This document shows, piece after piece, positions 1 to 5,659 of a stretch of DNA of 9,845 nt (positions are counted from its first letter, which is position 1; every line of letters begins with the position of its first letter). The notes below the pieces were generated by a model that was not told the DNA's origin, made no database searches, and saw only the letters and a list, made by a program, of their open reading frames with translations. The position numbers were made by a program, and so were the translations under genes. The stretch spans positions 1 through 9,845 of the forward strand of contig JBGPNM010000047.1 in the NCBI GenBank assembly GCA_041487535.1, written 5' to 3'. The DNA is from JANWHZ01 sp041487535. GTDB lineage: Bacteria; Patescibacteriota; Saccharimonadia; Saccharimonadales; UBA4665.

Positions 1-1
1 C

Positions 2-616
2 CTGACCGCCCCGGCTGCCTTCAACAGCATCTATCAAACTTCGTCCGGAACCCTTTACCTGACTAGTATCGATCGGCTGTACCAGCTATACACCGCCGGT
101 AAGCCTACGCTTCGCTTTGTTGCCGATAATGTCAGCCAAGCCGGTGCGTCCGGCGGCTCAATATTCTACACGACTGATGCCGGACTGTTCGAATTCCATG
201 AGAATGCGCAGACCGCAGACCTGCGGTTCCATTCCGACCACCTCCGCACCGTTAACCTCACCACATACGGCCAAAGCGTGCTGTTAAATGCTTATGTCAA
301 CACTGCGGCCCCCGACAGTGATGTGGGCTCAACCGCGCACCTGTACCAACTCAGCAATAACATCCTGACTATCGGGCAGAAGCGGCTTGAGGATTACCTG
401 CCGTACGATGACCCGAACCTGCCGAAACATTATCTGGATTACGACAGCTCGCGGTTCTACATTAGTCCCGATCCGATATTCACCAATAACCCCGACGGCA
501 CGCGCAGCATTGATTTCGCCGCAACCCAGAGCCACGTGGATATGATTAAGGCTCGGCTAAAGAGTGATGGGCTTGTGAACGCCAACACAAAGTTTATCGT
601 ACCGCAGCCGCAATAA
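2..616 (+). CDS. Unknown protein, C-terminal part (5' truncated), beta-blade-like repeats
   Basis: The frame is open from the first full codon of the window (position 2) to TAA at 614-616, giving 204 residues. The GTG at 278 is an internal codon, because the same frame continues upstream without a stop and in the same style. I do not recognise the family. The first 100 or so residues hold two similar units: a G-[TS]-[LI]-[YF]-[YL]-T-[ST] strand, then a short L-[YF]-[QE]-[LF] strand, then L-R-F-[VH] about ten residues on. This is the strand pattern of beta-propeller or other all-beta repeats. The last 90 residues are more polar, with a D/N/P-rich stretch and no membrane helix. It ends PQPQ, 23 bp from the convergent recF stop. 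An extracytoplasmic or binding role would fit blade repeats, but the N-terminus, where a signal peptide would lie, is outside the window. Coding status is fairly sure; function is unknown. Confidence 0.75.
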   Translation: MTAPAAFNSIYQTSSGTLYLTSIDRLYQLYTAGKPTLRFVADNVSQAGASGGSIFYTTDAGLFEFHENAQTADLRFHSDHLRTVNLTTYGQSVLLNAYVNTAAPDSDVGSTAHLYQLSNNILTIGQKRLEDYLPYDDPNLPKHYLDYDSSRFYISPDPIFTNNPDGTRSIDFAATQSHVDMIKARLKSDGLVNANTKFIVPQPQ

Positions 617-639
617 GCTCGCGCCGTAAACACTCACGG

Positions 640-1698
640 TTATTGTTGTGACGACACAAGGATTACGTTACTGTGCTGGCTGAAATGCTGGGTCGCGATG
701 TCCGCATCGGTCGTGGTAATGAACGTCTGGTAGGGTTGCAGGTGGGTTGTAAGTGCCGTGCGCCTGGCACCGTCCAACTCGCTGAAGACATCATCCAACA
801 GGAGTAGGGGAGTTGTATCGCGCCGCTCTTCCAGGAGTTTAAGCTCGATAATCTTTAACCCCAGCACGAACGTGCGCGCCTCACCGCGCGATGCGGCCTC
901 TTCAGCCGGGTGGCCGTCAAACCGTACCTTAAAATCCTCACGATGCGGCCCGAACGACGTAAAGCCGCGCAAGAGGTCGTCATGCATGCGCAGTTCCAGC
1001 GCATGCATCATGTGACTTTCGTACTGCACAGGCTCGACAGCAGTGCAGTAGGCAATCGAAACGCGGGTGTTGCTGCGGGCGATGTCCTGGTACAGGCCGC
1101 CGATTTCAGCGTCTATGGAATCCACCAGTTGCGTTCGGGCACGCACCATAATCCCTGCGAGCTCGCTCAGGCGAACATTCCAGGGAAAGAACTGTTCCTT
1201 GGTGGCGTGCAGACTTTTCAGTAGCCGGTTGCGCTGGGCGAGTGCCCGCCGGTACGACCGCAGGGTTGATCCGTAGCCGACGACAGTCTGCGATAGCAAT
1301 TCATCCAGATAATCCCGGCGGCGCTCGGGCGAACCGTTCAGGAGCGCCAGGTGGTTCGGCTCGAACAGTACCGTCGGTATGGTGTGGTTCAGGCTCAGCC
1401 GCCTAAATACGCAGCCGTCAATCTCGTACGTTTTTTCCGTGGGCAGCTCGGTAACGACCTTGACTGTCCGGCGGCTCGTATCCGTAAGCACGTCAATACG
1501 CGCCCACGGCTTGCCGAAGGCCACCAGCTCGGCATCACGCGCCCGGTACGAACTGCCGCGGGTAGCCATGAGGATTGCTTCCAGCAAATTCGTTTTGCCG
1601 CTGGCATTCGGCCCGATGATGATATTTACCCCTTTATCAAACTCGAACGAGTCGTCATCGTACGAGCGAAACTGCTGCAACCGGATATTCGCAATCAT
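640..1698 (-). CDS. recF: DNA replication and repair protein RecF
   Basis: RecF is an SMC/ABC-type ATPase that binds gapped DNA with RecO and RecR and helps load RecA at stalled forks. The 352-residue product has every hallmark: the N-terminal start L-Q-Q-F-R-S-Y, Walker A G-P-N-A-S-G-K-T (about 29-36), S-P-E-R-R-R-D-Y-L-D (about 124-133), the RecF signature S-F-G-P-H-R-E-D (about 249-256), an ABC-signature S-R-G-E-A-R (270-275, usually SRGQQR), and Walker B plus D-loop L-L-L-L-D-D-V-F-S-E-L-D (298-309). Length is normal. I chose ATG at 1698. An in-frame GTG at 1707 would add three residues but lies only two bases from a -10-like TATACT (1710-1715). No Shine-Dalgarno is visible for either start. 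Unlike the common dnaN-recF operon, an opposing gene separates the two here, so recF probably has its own promoter. Confidence 0.96.
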   Translation of the reverse strand: MIANIRLQQFRSYDDDSFEFDKGVNIIIGPNASGKTNLLEAILMATRGSSYRARDAELVAFGKPWARIDVLTDTSRRTVKVVTELPTEKTYEIDGCVFRRLSLNHTIPTVLFEPNHLALLNGSPERRRDYLDELLSQTVVGYGSTLRSYRRALAQRNRLLKSLHATKEQFFPWNVRLSELAGIMVRARTQLVDSIDAEIGGLYQDIARSNTRVSIAYCTAVEPVQYESHMMHALELRMHDDLLRGFTSFGPHREDFKVRFDGHPAEEAASRGEARTFVLGLKIIELKLLEERRDTTPLLLLDDVFSELDGARRTALTTHLQPYQTFITTTDADIATQHFSQHSNVILVSSQQ

Positions 1699-1709
1699 AT
1701 GTACCACTT

Positions 1710-1715
1710 AGTATA
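1710..1715 (-). promoter_or_regulatory. Putative -10 element of recF
   Basis: On the minus strand TATACT lies 11 bases before the recF ATG (1698). A transcript starting about 7 nt after it would have a leader of only about 4-5 nt. I see no good -35 hexamer. The recF and YqfO-like genes diverge here with only 86 bp between their start codons, so both promoters must fit in this gap. Confidence 0.4.
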
Positions 1716-1746
1716 TGAGAGATTACAGACAGACATAGAGGGTTTG

Positions 1747-1775
1747 TTGTAGCGCTGGTGCCGGTGTTGCATAAT
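1747..1775 (+). promoter_or_regulatory. Putative promoter of the YqfO/NIF3-like gene
   Basis: A -35-like TTGTAG (1747-1752) is followed by a 17-bp spacer and a -10-like CATAAT (1770-1775). The ATG at 1785 is 9 bases after the -10, so the expected transcript would have a leader of about 2-3 nt. No Shine-Dalgarno is visible before the ATG. Confidence 0.5.
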
Positions 1776-1784
1776 ACTATCATT

Positions 1785-2102
1785 ATGCTCAAGATTTTCG
1801 TTATGGTGCCAAGAGAAAGCACTGACCAGATCATTGAAGCAATGGCGGAAACTGGCGCCGGTGTGATCGGCAACTATACGCATAATGCGGTAATTACTCC
1901 CGTATTCGGTAACTGGAAAAGCGAAGCAGGCGCACACCCAGCCGTCGGAGAGGTCGGGAAAATGAGCCGCGAGCCGGAGAACAAGATCGAAATGGTTTGT
2001 CCTGAAGAAGCGCTTGCGCGCGTCGTTGCTGCGCTCAGAAAAGCACACCCCTACGAAGAGCCGGCCATAGATATTGTAAAGTTGTACGATATGCCTCGTT
2101 AG
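1785..2102 (+). CDS. Stand-alone YqfO/NIF3-type (PII/CutA-like fold) domain protein
   Basis: The 105-residue product matches the inserted domain of NIF3/YqfO proteins: an F-V-M-V-P-x-E-S first strand (5-11), G-A-G-V-I-G-N-Y (24-31), G-A-H-P-A-V-G-E-V-G (49-58), and the hallmark H-P-Y-E-E-P-A-I-D-I-V (88-98) near the C-terminus. In full-length NIF3/YqfO this domain sits inside a dinuclear-metal hexamer; it also occurs alone as a small protein of about this size with a ferredoxin-like fold related to PII and CutA. The metal-binding NIF3 halves are absent, so this is the free-standing form and not a fragment. Its molecular role is unknown; small-molecule or metal sensing is only a guess from the fold. 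I chose ATG 1785 over GTG 1758, because the promoter and first strand fit it better and the GTG would lie upstream of the -10. It is opposed to recF and dnaN, and its TAG overlaps the dnaN stop codon. Confidence 0.85.
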   Translation: MLKIFVMVPRESTDQIIEAMAETGAGVIGNYTHNAVITPVFGNWKSEAGAHPAVGEVGKMSREPENKIEMVCPEEALARVVAALRKAHPYEEPAIDIVKLYDMPR

Positions 2103-3190
2103 CTCTTGAGCGGCATAATGATGTGTGTGTAGTCAGGAGCGGCGGCGTCTTGCAACATCGTCGGCTCTAGCTTGCCGTTGAAGCCGAACACTACTTCGTC
2201 GCCGCCAAGCGCCTGCAGCGCGTCCAGTAGGTAGCGTGAGTTAAGGGTGATACTACCGCTGCCGGTAATCTTGCCGGTAGCGGTAGCGGTATTTTCGCCA
2301 AGCTGCGAAGCAATAGCCCGGATGCTCAGTTTCTGCGCCGCCTCATCCACCTCAATAGTGATACTCCCGGCGCTTTCGCGGGCGAACAGGCTGGACACTT
2401 TGGTGACACTCGCGAAATCCGCCCGTTTGAGCGTGCTGCGCACCGCGAACTTTTGCGGGATGAGCTTGCGGTAATCGGGGTATTTACCTTCCAGCAGCCG
2501 CGCCACCAGTTCGGTGTCGCCGGCACGGAAGAGAACTTGTTGCTCGTCGTACGTCACACTGACTTCGTCATCGCCGTCACCCAAAATTCTGAGCAAATCC
2601 TGCATGGCGCTGGCAGGGATAAGGAGATTCATGTCGGTGTCGCTTTTGCCGAGCTCTTTTTCCGCCAGCCGGTAGCTATCGGTGGCGGCCAGGTACAGTT
2701 TGCCGGCAGCCGTTTGCAGCAGCACACCCGTCAGCACCGGCCGCGATTCGTCCCCGGAAGCGGCAAAGACCACCTGCTGCAGGCCTCGTTTAAGCGCAGC
2801 GCCGCTGATTGTCCGGGTCTTGCCGCCTTCGATTGTCGGCATCACCGGAAAGTCATCGGCGACAATGCCGTTGATCACCGAATTGTACTGGTCGGCCGTA
2901 ATGTGCAGCCGCGTATCGTCCAGCTTCAGCTCTATAACGCCGCCCGGCAGGCTGCTGATAAAATCCTGCATCAGCCGCGCCGGCACCGTTATGGAACCTT
3001 CTTCGGTAATCTTAGCGCCGACGTACTGGGTAATAGCGATGTCTAGATTCGTGGCGGCAATGCTCAGGCGGTTATTGCTCGTCTTAATAAGCACATTGGC
3101 AAGAACGGGCAGGGGATTGCGCATGTTGGCGACGCGCGCGACGGCGCCAAGCGCACGGTTCAGATTTTCTTGTGTAACTTGTAATTTCAT
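2099..3190 (-). CDS. dnaN: DNA polymerase III beta subunit (sliding clamp)
   Basis: The beta clamp is a ring-shaped dimer that holds the replicative polymerase, ligase and other partners on DNA through its hydrophobic peptide-binding cleft. The 363 residues match the family length of three similar folds (about 1-125, 126-245, 246-363). Family motifs are the start M-K-L-Q-V-T-Q-E, D-E-S-R-P-V-L-T-G-V-L (second-domain strand), A-T-D-S-Y-R-L-A, Y-P-D-Y-R-K-L-I-P in the inter-domain loop, and the C-terminal I-I-M-P-L-K-S, which forms one wall of the cleft and is usually MPMRL or similar. The start is supported by GAAGGGAG on the minus strand (3200-3207), nine bases upstream of the ATG. It lies downstream of dnaA on the same strand but about 480 bp away and has its own promoter. 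The stop codon TAA overlaps the TAG of the convergent YqfO-like gene. Confidence 0.98.
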   Translation of the reverse strand: MKLQVTQENLNRALGAVARVANMRNPLPVLANVLIKTSNNRLSIAATNLDIAITQYVGAKITEEGSITVPARLMQDFISSLPGGVIELKLDDTRLHITADQYNSVINGIVADDFPVMPTIEGGKTRTISGAALKRGLQQVVFAASGDESRPVLTGVLLQTAAGKLYLAATDSYRLAEKELGKSDTDMNLLIPASAMQDLLRILGDGDDEVSVTYDEQQVLFRAGDTELVARLLEGKYPDYRKLIPQKFAVRSTLKRADFASVTKVSSLFARESAGSITIEVDEAAQKLSIRAIASQLGENTATATGKITGSGSITLNSRYLLDALQALGGDEVVFGFNGKLEPTMLQDAAAPDYTHIIMPLKS

Positions 3191-3505
3191 ACCCAGGCAC
3201 TCCCTTCTACTAAGTTATATATACCATCATTACTATTGTTATAGGTCCTGTGGATTGTGGGTACAAGTAGCCGCACAATAGATGTACTCGGCTGATTTAT
3301 GCAGTGGAAAGGCGGAGGAAGGTCGGCGGGTTGGAGGGTGGTTACATGGGGTACATATACACAGCGCGGAAATTTTGCATGCATTGTTGGGGATGGTTGG
3401 CGGCGTATTTTGCAGCTTTCGCGCCGTCCGTACACAGGCCGTCCCCCCCAATAACCCACTCTTCCACAGCCGGATGTTTGGCTGAAGGCTGCAATATGCG
3501 GCTTA
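3191..3505. other. dnaA-dnaN intergenic region (dnaN leader, G-rich tract, DnaA-box-like sites)
   Basis: I find no convincing gene here. Short open frames exist on both strands, but none has a recognisable motif and a good ribosome site. From dnaN outward the region holds the dnaN ribosome site (3200-3207), a -10/-35 pair (3238-3266), a plus-strand G-rich tract (3306-3351), a stretch with a C-run near 3442-3449, and then the palindromic element from 3506. Near-consensus DnaA boxes (TTTTCCACA/TTATCCACA) lie at 3249-3257 (TGTGGATTG, reverse), 3303-3311 (AGTGGAAAG, reverse) and 3460-3468 (TCTTCCACA, forward). Each is imperfect. They suggest DnaA may also bind on this side of dnaA, as in bipartite origins, but the stronger boxes are upstream of dnaA. 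Confidence 0.55.
3238..3266 (-). promoter_or_regulatory. Putative dnaN promoter with a DnaA-box-like site in the spacer
   Basis: Reading the minus strand, TTGTAC (3261-3266) and TATAAC (3238-3243) are separated by exactly 17 bp. The 9-mer CAATCCACA (3249-3257), 7 of 9 to TTATCCACA, lies inside the spacer, so DnaA could repress or modulate dnaN here. The predicted leader to ATG 3190 is about 40 nt and includes the GAAGGGAG ribosome site. Confidence 0.6.
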
Positions 3506-3670
3506 GATCCTGACAAAATCCCCCCGTTGAGCCAAAAGTGAAGCAGCGGCCATGATTTTGTACCTGTTTTCTCCTGAGGAAGCATACCTAAATGGTACGC
3601 TGACGAAGGAAAAACAGATATAAAGTGGCCGACCTTCGGTTTTGGCCGACAGGGGGATTTTGTCAGGATC
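3506..3670. repeat. 165-bp imperfect palindrome with 20-bp perfect ends; MITE-like element at the dnaA stop codon
   Basis: The end AGATCCTGACAAAATCCCCC (3505-3524) is exactly repeated in inverse at 3652-3671. Inside these arms the two halves keep matching in blocks: GCCAAAA, GAAG, GGCCA, CTGTTTT, TCCT and finally GC(A)TACC against GGTA(C)GC around a TAAAT loop at 3589-3593. The whole element therefore folds into one long interrupted hairpin centred near 3590. It is flanked by a direct TTA (3503-3505 and 3671-3673), as expected from a 3-bp target duplication, and the right-hand TTA is the reverse complement of the dnaA stop codon TAA. Long terminal inverted repeats, small size, no coding capacity and a short flanking duplication are the features of MITEs. 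Alternatives are a giant dnaA terminator or an origin-associated cruciform. No second copy occurs in this window. Confidence 0.7.
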
Positions 3671-5053
3671 TTACGCATAGAGGCGCTCCTTTATGTCGGC
3701 AATAGCCATGCGAATGTCATTATCCAAGCGTGATTCTTTTTCTATCTTCTCGACGGAGTGAATGGCGGTCGTATGGTCCTTGCGGCCGAGCTCCCGGGCG
3801 ATTTTGGGGAAGCTCAGGTGCAGCTCGCTCCGCAGTATATACATGGCGACTTGCCGGGGCACCACGATGTCTCTGTCACGCTTTGGCCCCAGAATGTCTT
3901 CCACCGGGATCTGGAAATGCCGCGCCGTCCGCTCGATAATATGCTTGGCACTTAAGTGTTTCGGCCGGGACTTGGCGCTCCCTAGTAAGCTGCTGGTAAT
4001 ACCCAGGTCCGGGGTAAGGCCGCGCATCTCGCAGAACGCCAGCACTTGGTTGAGTGCGCCTTCAAGCTCGCGGATATTGGTCGGCACGTTGGTGGCTAAG
4101 TATTCACTGACATCCTGGGGCAGATCCACGCCGCTGCTCTCGGCTTTGGTTTGGACGATCGCGCAGCGGGTCTCAAAGTCGGGGTTCTGCATATCTATGG
4201 TCATACCCCAGGCGAAGCGGCTGCGCAGGCGCTCTTCGAGCGTCGGAATGTCGCGCGGCGGCTTGTCTGAACTTATAATAATTTGTCTGTTCGCCTGGTG
4301 CAGGGCGTTGAAGGTATGGAAGAACTCTTCCTGCATCTTTTCCTTGCCGGCGATGAACTGGACATCGTCCACGATCAGCATGTCTACACTGCTGTAGAAG
4401 CTGGCGAAGTCCGCGGTTTTGCGGAAACGCAGCGCATCGACAAACTCCTGCACGAACTGTTCGGTGGATATATACAACACCTTTGCGGCAGGGTTGTGGG
4501 CGAGCACGGCGTTGCCGGCCGCCTGCATAAGATGTGTTTTGCCGATGCCGACACCGCCGTACAGAAACAACGGGTTATATTTTTTTCCCGGCACCTGCAC
4601 GATTGACTGGCAGGCTGCGAAGGCGAGCTCGTTGCCGGAGCCGACGATAAAGTTTTCAAACGTATAGCGTTCGTTGAGACCTTGCCGGTAGCTGTGCGAG
4701 AATCCGCTCTGTGTCGATGTCTGCGCTTGCAGGCGGGGCTTTGTGTCCTGGTTGGTTGGCGAGGGAGCCAAGATCATTTCCTCCTCGGTTCTTATAGGAG
4801 CCGCGGCTACGCCGTGGATTTTGAATACCAGTTCCTTGTGCGCGACACCGTTTTTCTCCAGTGTTTGCAGCAGTAAGTCGGCGTATTTGCGCTCCAGCTG
4901 GTTTTTGATAAAGACGCTGGGGACGCCGATGACCACGGTATCTTCGCTCTGTTTGAGGAGGGTCGTGTTTTTGAACCACGTCACATAGCTGCCTCGAGAG
5001 ACCGAGAGCTCCACCTCGCCGAGTACTGTTCGCCATAGGCTATCTTGTGACAT
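3671..5053 (-). CDS. dnaA: Chromosomal replication initiator protein DnaA
   Basis: DnaA binds DnaA boxes at oriC, oligomerises with ATP and opens the duplex so that helicase can load. The 460-residue protein shows all four domains: domain I (about 1-80, W-R-T-V-L near the start and S-Y-V-T-W-F), a short polar linker (about 85-125), and the AAA+ domain III from about 130. Domain III has Walker A G-G-V-G-I-G-K-T (166-173), Walker B L-I-V-D-D-V-Q-F (226-233), L-E-E-R-L-R-S-R-F carrying the arginine finger (272-280) and N-I-R-E-L-E-G-A-L (sensor 2, 326-334). Domain IV ends with the DNA-binding signature G-R-K-D-H-T-T-A-I-H-S-V (423-434). I chose ATG 5053 because GGGGAAGG (5058-5065, minus strand) sits four bases upstream; an in-frame start at 5095 would add 14 residues without family support. 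A palindromic element touches its stop codon. Autoregulation is suggested by a DnaA box at the promoter. Confidence 0.98.
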   Translation of the reverse strand: MSQDSLWRTVLGEVELSVSRGSYVTWFKNTTLLKQSEDTVVIGVPSVFIKNQLERKYADLLLQTLEKNGVAHKELVFKIHGVAAAPIRTEEEMILAPSPTNQDTKPRLQAQTSTQSGFSHSYRQGLNERYTFENFIVGSGNELAFAACQSIVQVPGKKYNPLFLYGGVGIGKTHLMQAAGNAVLAHNPAAKVLYISTEQFVQEFVDALRFRKTADFASFYSSVDMLIVDDVQFIAGKEKMQEEFFHTFNALHQANRQIIISSDKPPRDIPTLEERLRSRFAWGMTIDMQNPDFETRCAIVQTKAESSGVDLPQDVSEYLATNVPTNIRELEGALNQVLAFCEMRGLTPDLGITSSLLGSAKSRPKHLSAKHIIERTARHFQIPVEDILGPKRDRDIVVPRQVAMYILRSELHLSFPKIARELGRKDHTTAIHSVEKIEKESRLDNDIRMAIADIKERLYA

Positions 5054-5193
5054 TACACCTTCCCCATTCGTCCATGCGTCACACCTTTGGCACATTTCCC
5101 GGCGACAAGCCGCGCTCTACGACGGCTATATGCCGTACCCGCATATCAACTCGAACTGTGTTCAAACGCGTGATACATGATGTTACCTACCTG

Positions 5194-5224
5194 ACTATAG
5201 CGAAAAACGCGCAACTTTTCCACA
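5194..5224 (-). promoter_or_regulatory. Putative dnaA promoter overlapped by a DnaA box
   Basis: On the minus strand a -10-like TATAGT (5194-5199) lies about 140 bp before the dnaA ATG. The position 17 bp upstream (5217-5222), where a -35 would be, falls inside the DnaA box TGTGGAAAA (5216-5224). No good TTGACA is seen there. Binding of DnaA to this box would block RNA polymerase, which fits the autorepression known for many dnaA genes. Confidence 0.45.
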
Positions 5225-5339
5225 TGTGTTCAATAATTACATCATCAGAAAACAAGTGAAGCAGGCAAGGGGTGGTTTTTTCCACAGGCAGACGTCCTAT
5301 CTGAAGAACTGTGGAAATAGTTTGCCTAGCAGTGGAAAA
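5216..5339. promoter_or_regulatory. DnaA box cluster (four sites)
   Basis: The sites are 5216-5224 (+, TTTTCCACA), 5278-5286 (+, TTTTCCACA), 5310-5318 (-, ATTTCCACA) and 5331-5339 (-, TTTTCCACT). Two forward boxes face two reverse boxes across 5287-5309, with the A+T-rich segment immediately beyond the last one. The shared core TTTCCAC suggests the preferred box in this lineage is TTTTCCACA. Confidence 0.75.
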
Positions 5340-5457
5340 ACTGTTAAACTTAGTTGGTTAAATATTGTCAATTCTACGGTAGGGCAGGGCGCTTGGGACT
5401 TGCTATCTCCGCTCCTGATCCGACATGCGCTAGGGCAGAGAGAAACTGCCGCACGAA

Positions 5458-5485
5458 GTGACACTAGACTAAAATAAGGTACAAT
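5458..5485 (+). promoter_or_regulatory. Putative rpmH promoter abutting the start codon
   Basis: GTGACA (5458-5463, 5 of 6 to TTGACA) and TACAAT (5480-5485, 5 of 6 to TATAAT) are separated by 16 bp. Only six bases (AATCCT) lie between the -10 and the rpmH ATG at 5492, so the usual start point would be at or next to the A of ATG. No Shine-Dalgarno sits at a useful distance, which points to a leaderless transcript. Confidence 0.65.
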
Positions 5486-5491
5486 AATCCT

Positions 5492-5632
5492 ATGGCAACA
5501 AAACGCACCTATCAACCCAAGAAGCGCCAACGCGCCGCCGAACACGGTTTTATGAAGCGGATGGCTACTAAGGCTGGCCGCATTGTGCTGCGCCGCCGGC
5601 GCCTCAAGGGCCGTGTCAAGCTCTCGGCTTAA
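5492..5632 (+). CDS. rpmH: 50S ribosomal protein L34
   Basis: L34 is a very small, highly basic protein of the large ribosomal subunit. The 46-residue product begins M-A-T-K-R-T-Y-Q-P-K-K-R-Q-R and continues with H-G-F-M-K-R-M-A-T-K-A-G-R (18-30) and R-R-R-R-L-K-G-R (34-41). These are the family's conserved segments (KRTYQPSxxxR, HGFRxRMxTxxGRxVLxxRRxKGR), and the length is typical. It is the first gene of the classic rpmH-rnpA-yidC-jag run beside the origin and diverges from dnaA. The -10 element is only six bases from the ATG, so translation probably starts on a leaderless mRNA. The identification is secure despite the small size. Confidence 0.97.
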   Translation: MATKRTYQPKKRQRAAEHGFMKRMATKAGRIVLRRRRLKGRVKLSA

Positions 5633-5659
5633 GCTAAGAGTGGTAGCTTGGTCATAGCC

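Larger units (their letters stand above)
5054..5457. other. Candidate chromosomal replication origin (oriC)
   Basis: This gene-free stretch lies between the divergent dnaA and rpmH genes. It contains four DnaA boxes of one type: TTTTCCACA at 5216-5224 and 5278-5286 on the plus strand, ATTTCCACA (as TGTGGAAAT, 5310-5318) and TTTTCCACT (as AGTGGAAAA, 5331-5339) on the minus strand. Directly after the last box, 5341-5373 is strongly A+T-rich, with 25 of 33 bases A or T and runs such as GTTAAACTTAG and GGTTAAATATTG. That makes it a candidate unwinding element. TAGGGCAG occurs twice (5380-5387, 5431-5438). The divergence of dnaA-dnaN-recF and rpmH-rnpA-yidC-jag around it supports an origin. Only experiment or genome-wide GC skew would settle it against the dnaA-dnaN gap. 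Confidence 0.7.

Noticed and set aside
758..1752. Several plus-strand open frames across recF
   Set aside because: They are mirror frames of recF, whose motifs are complete over the same region.
2453..3046. Long plus-strand open frame antisense to dnaN
   Set aside because: Its composition is that of a mirror frame of a G+C-rich gene; dnaN is certain and no motif is present in the antisense product.
3402..3428. CGGCG...CGCCG stem in the dnaA-dnaN gap
   Set aside because: It has only five pairs with a long loop and no U-run; such stems are expected by chance in G+C-rich DNA.
3187..3678. Open frame of about 160 codons on the minus strand across the dnaA-dnaN gap
   Set aside because: It runs through the palindrome and the dnaN promoter, shows no family motif, and would overlap both the dnaA end and the dnaN start.
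5152..5162. GAAC-TGT-GTTC, resembling a LexA (SOS) box
   Set aside because: The spacing between half-sites is three, not the four of the Gram-positive-type CGAAC-N4-GTTC box, so it is probably chance.
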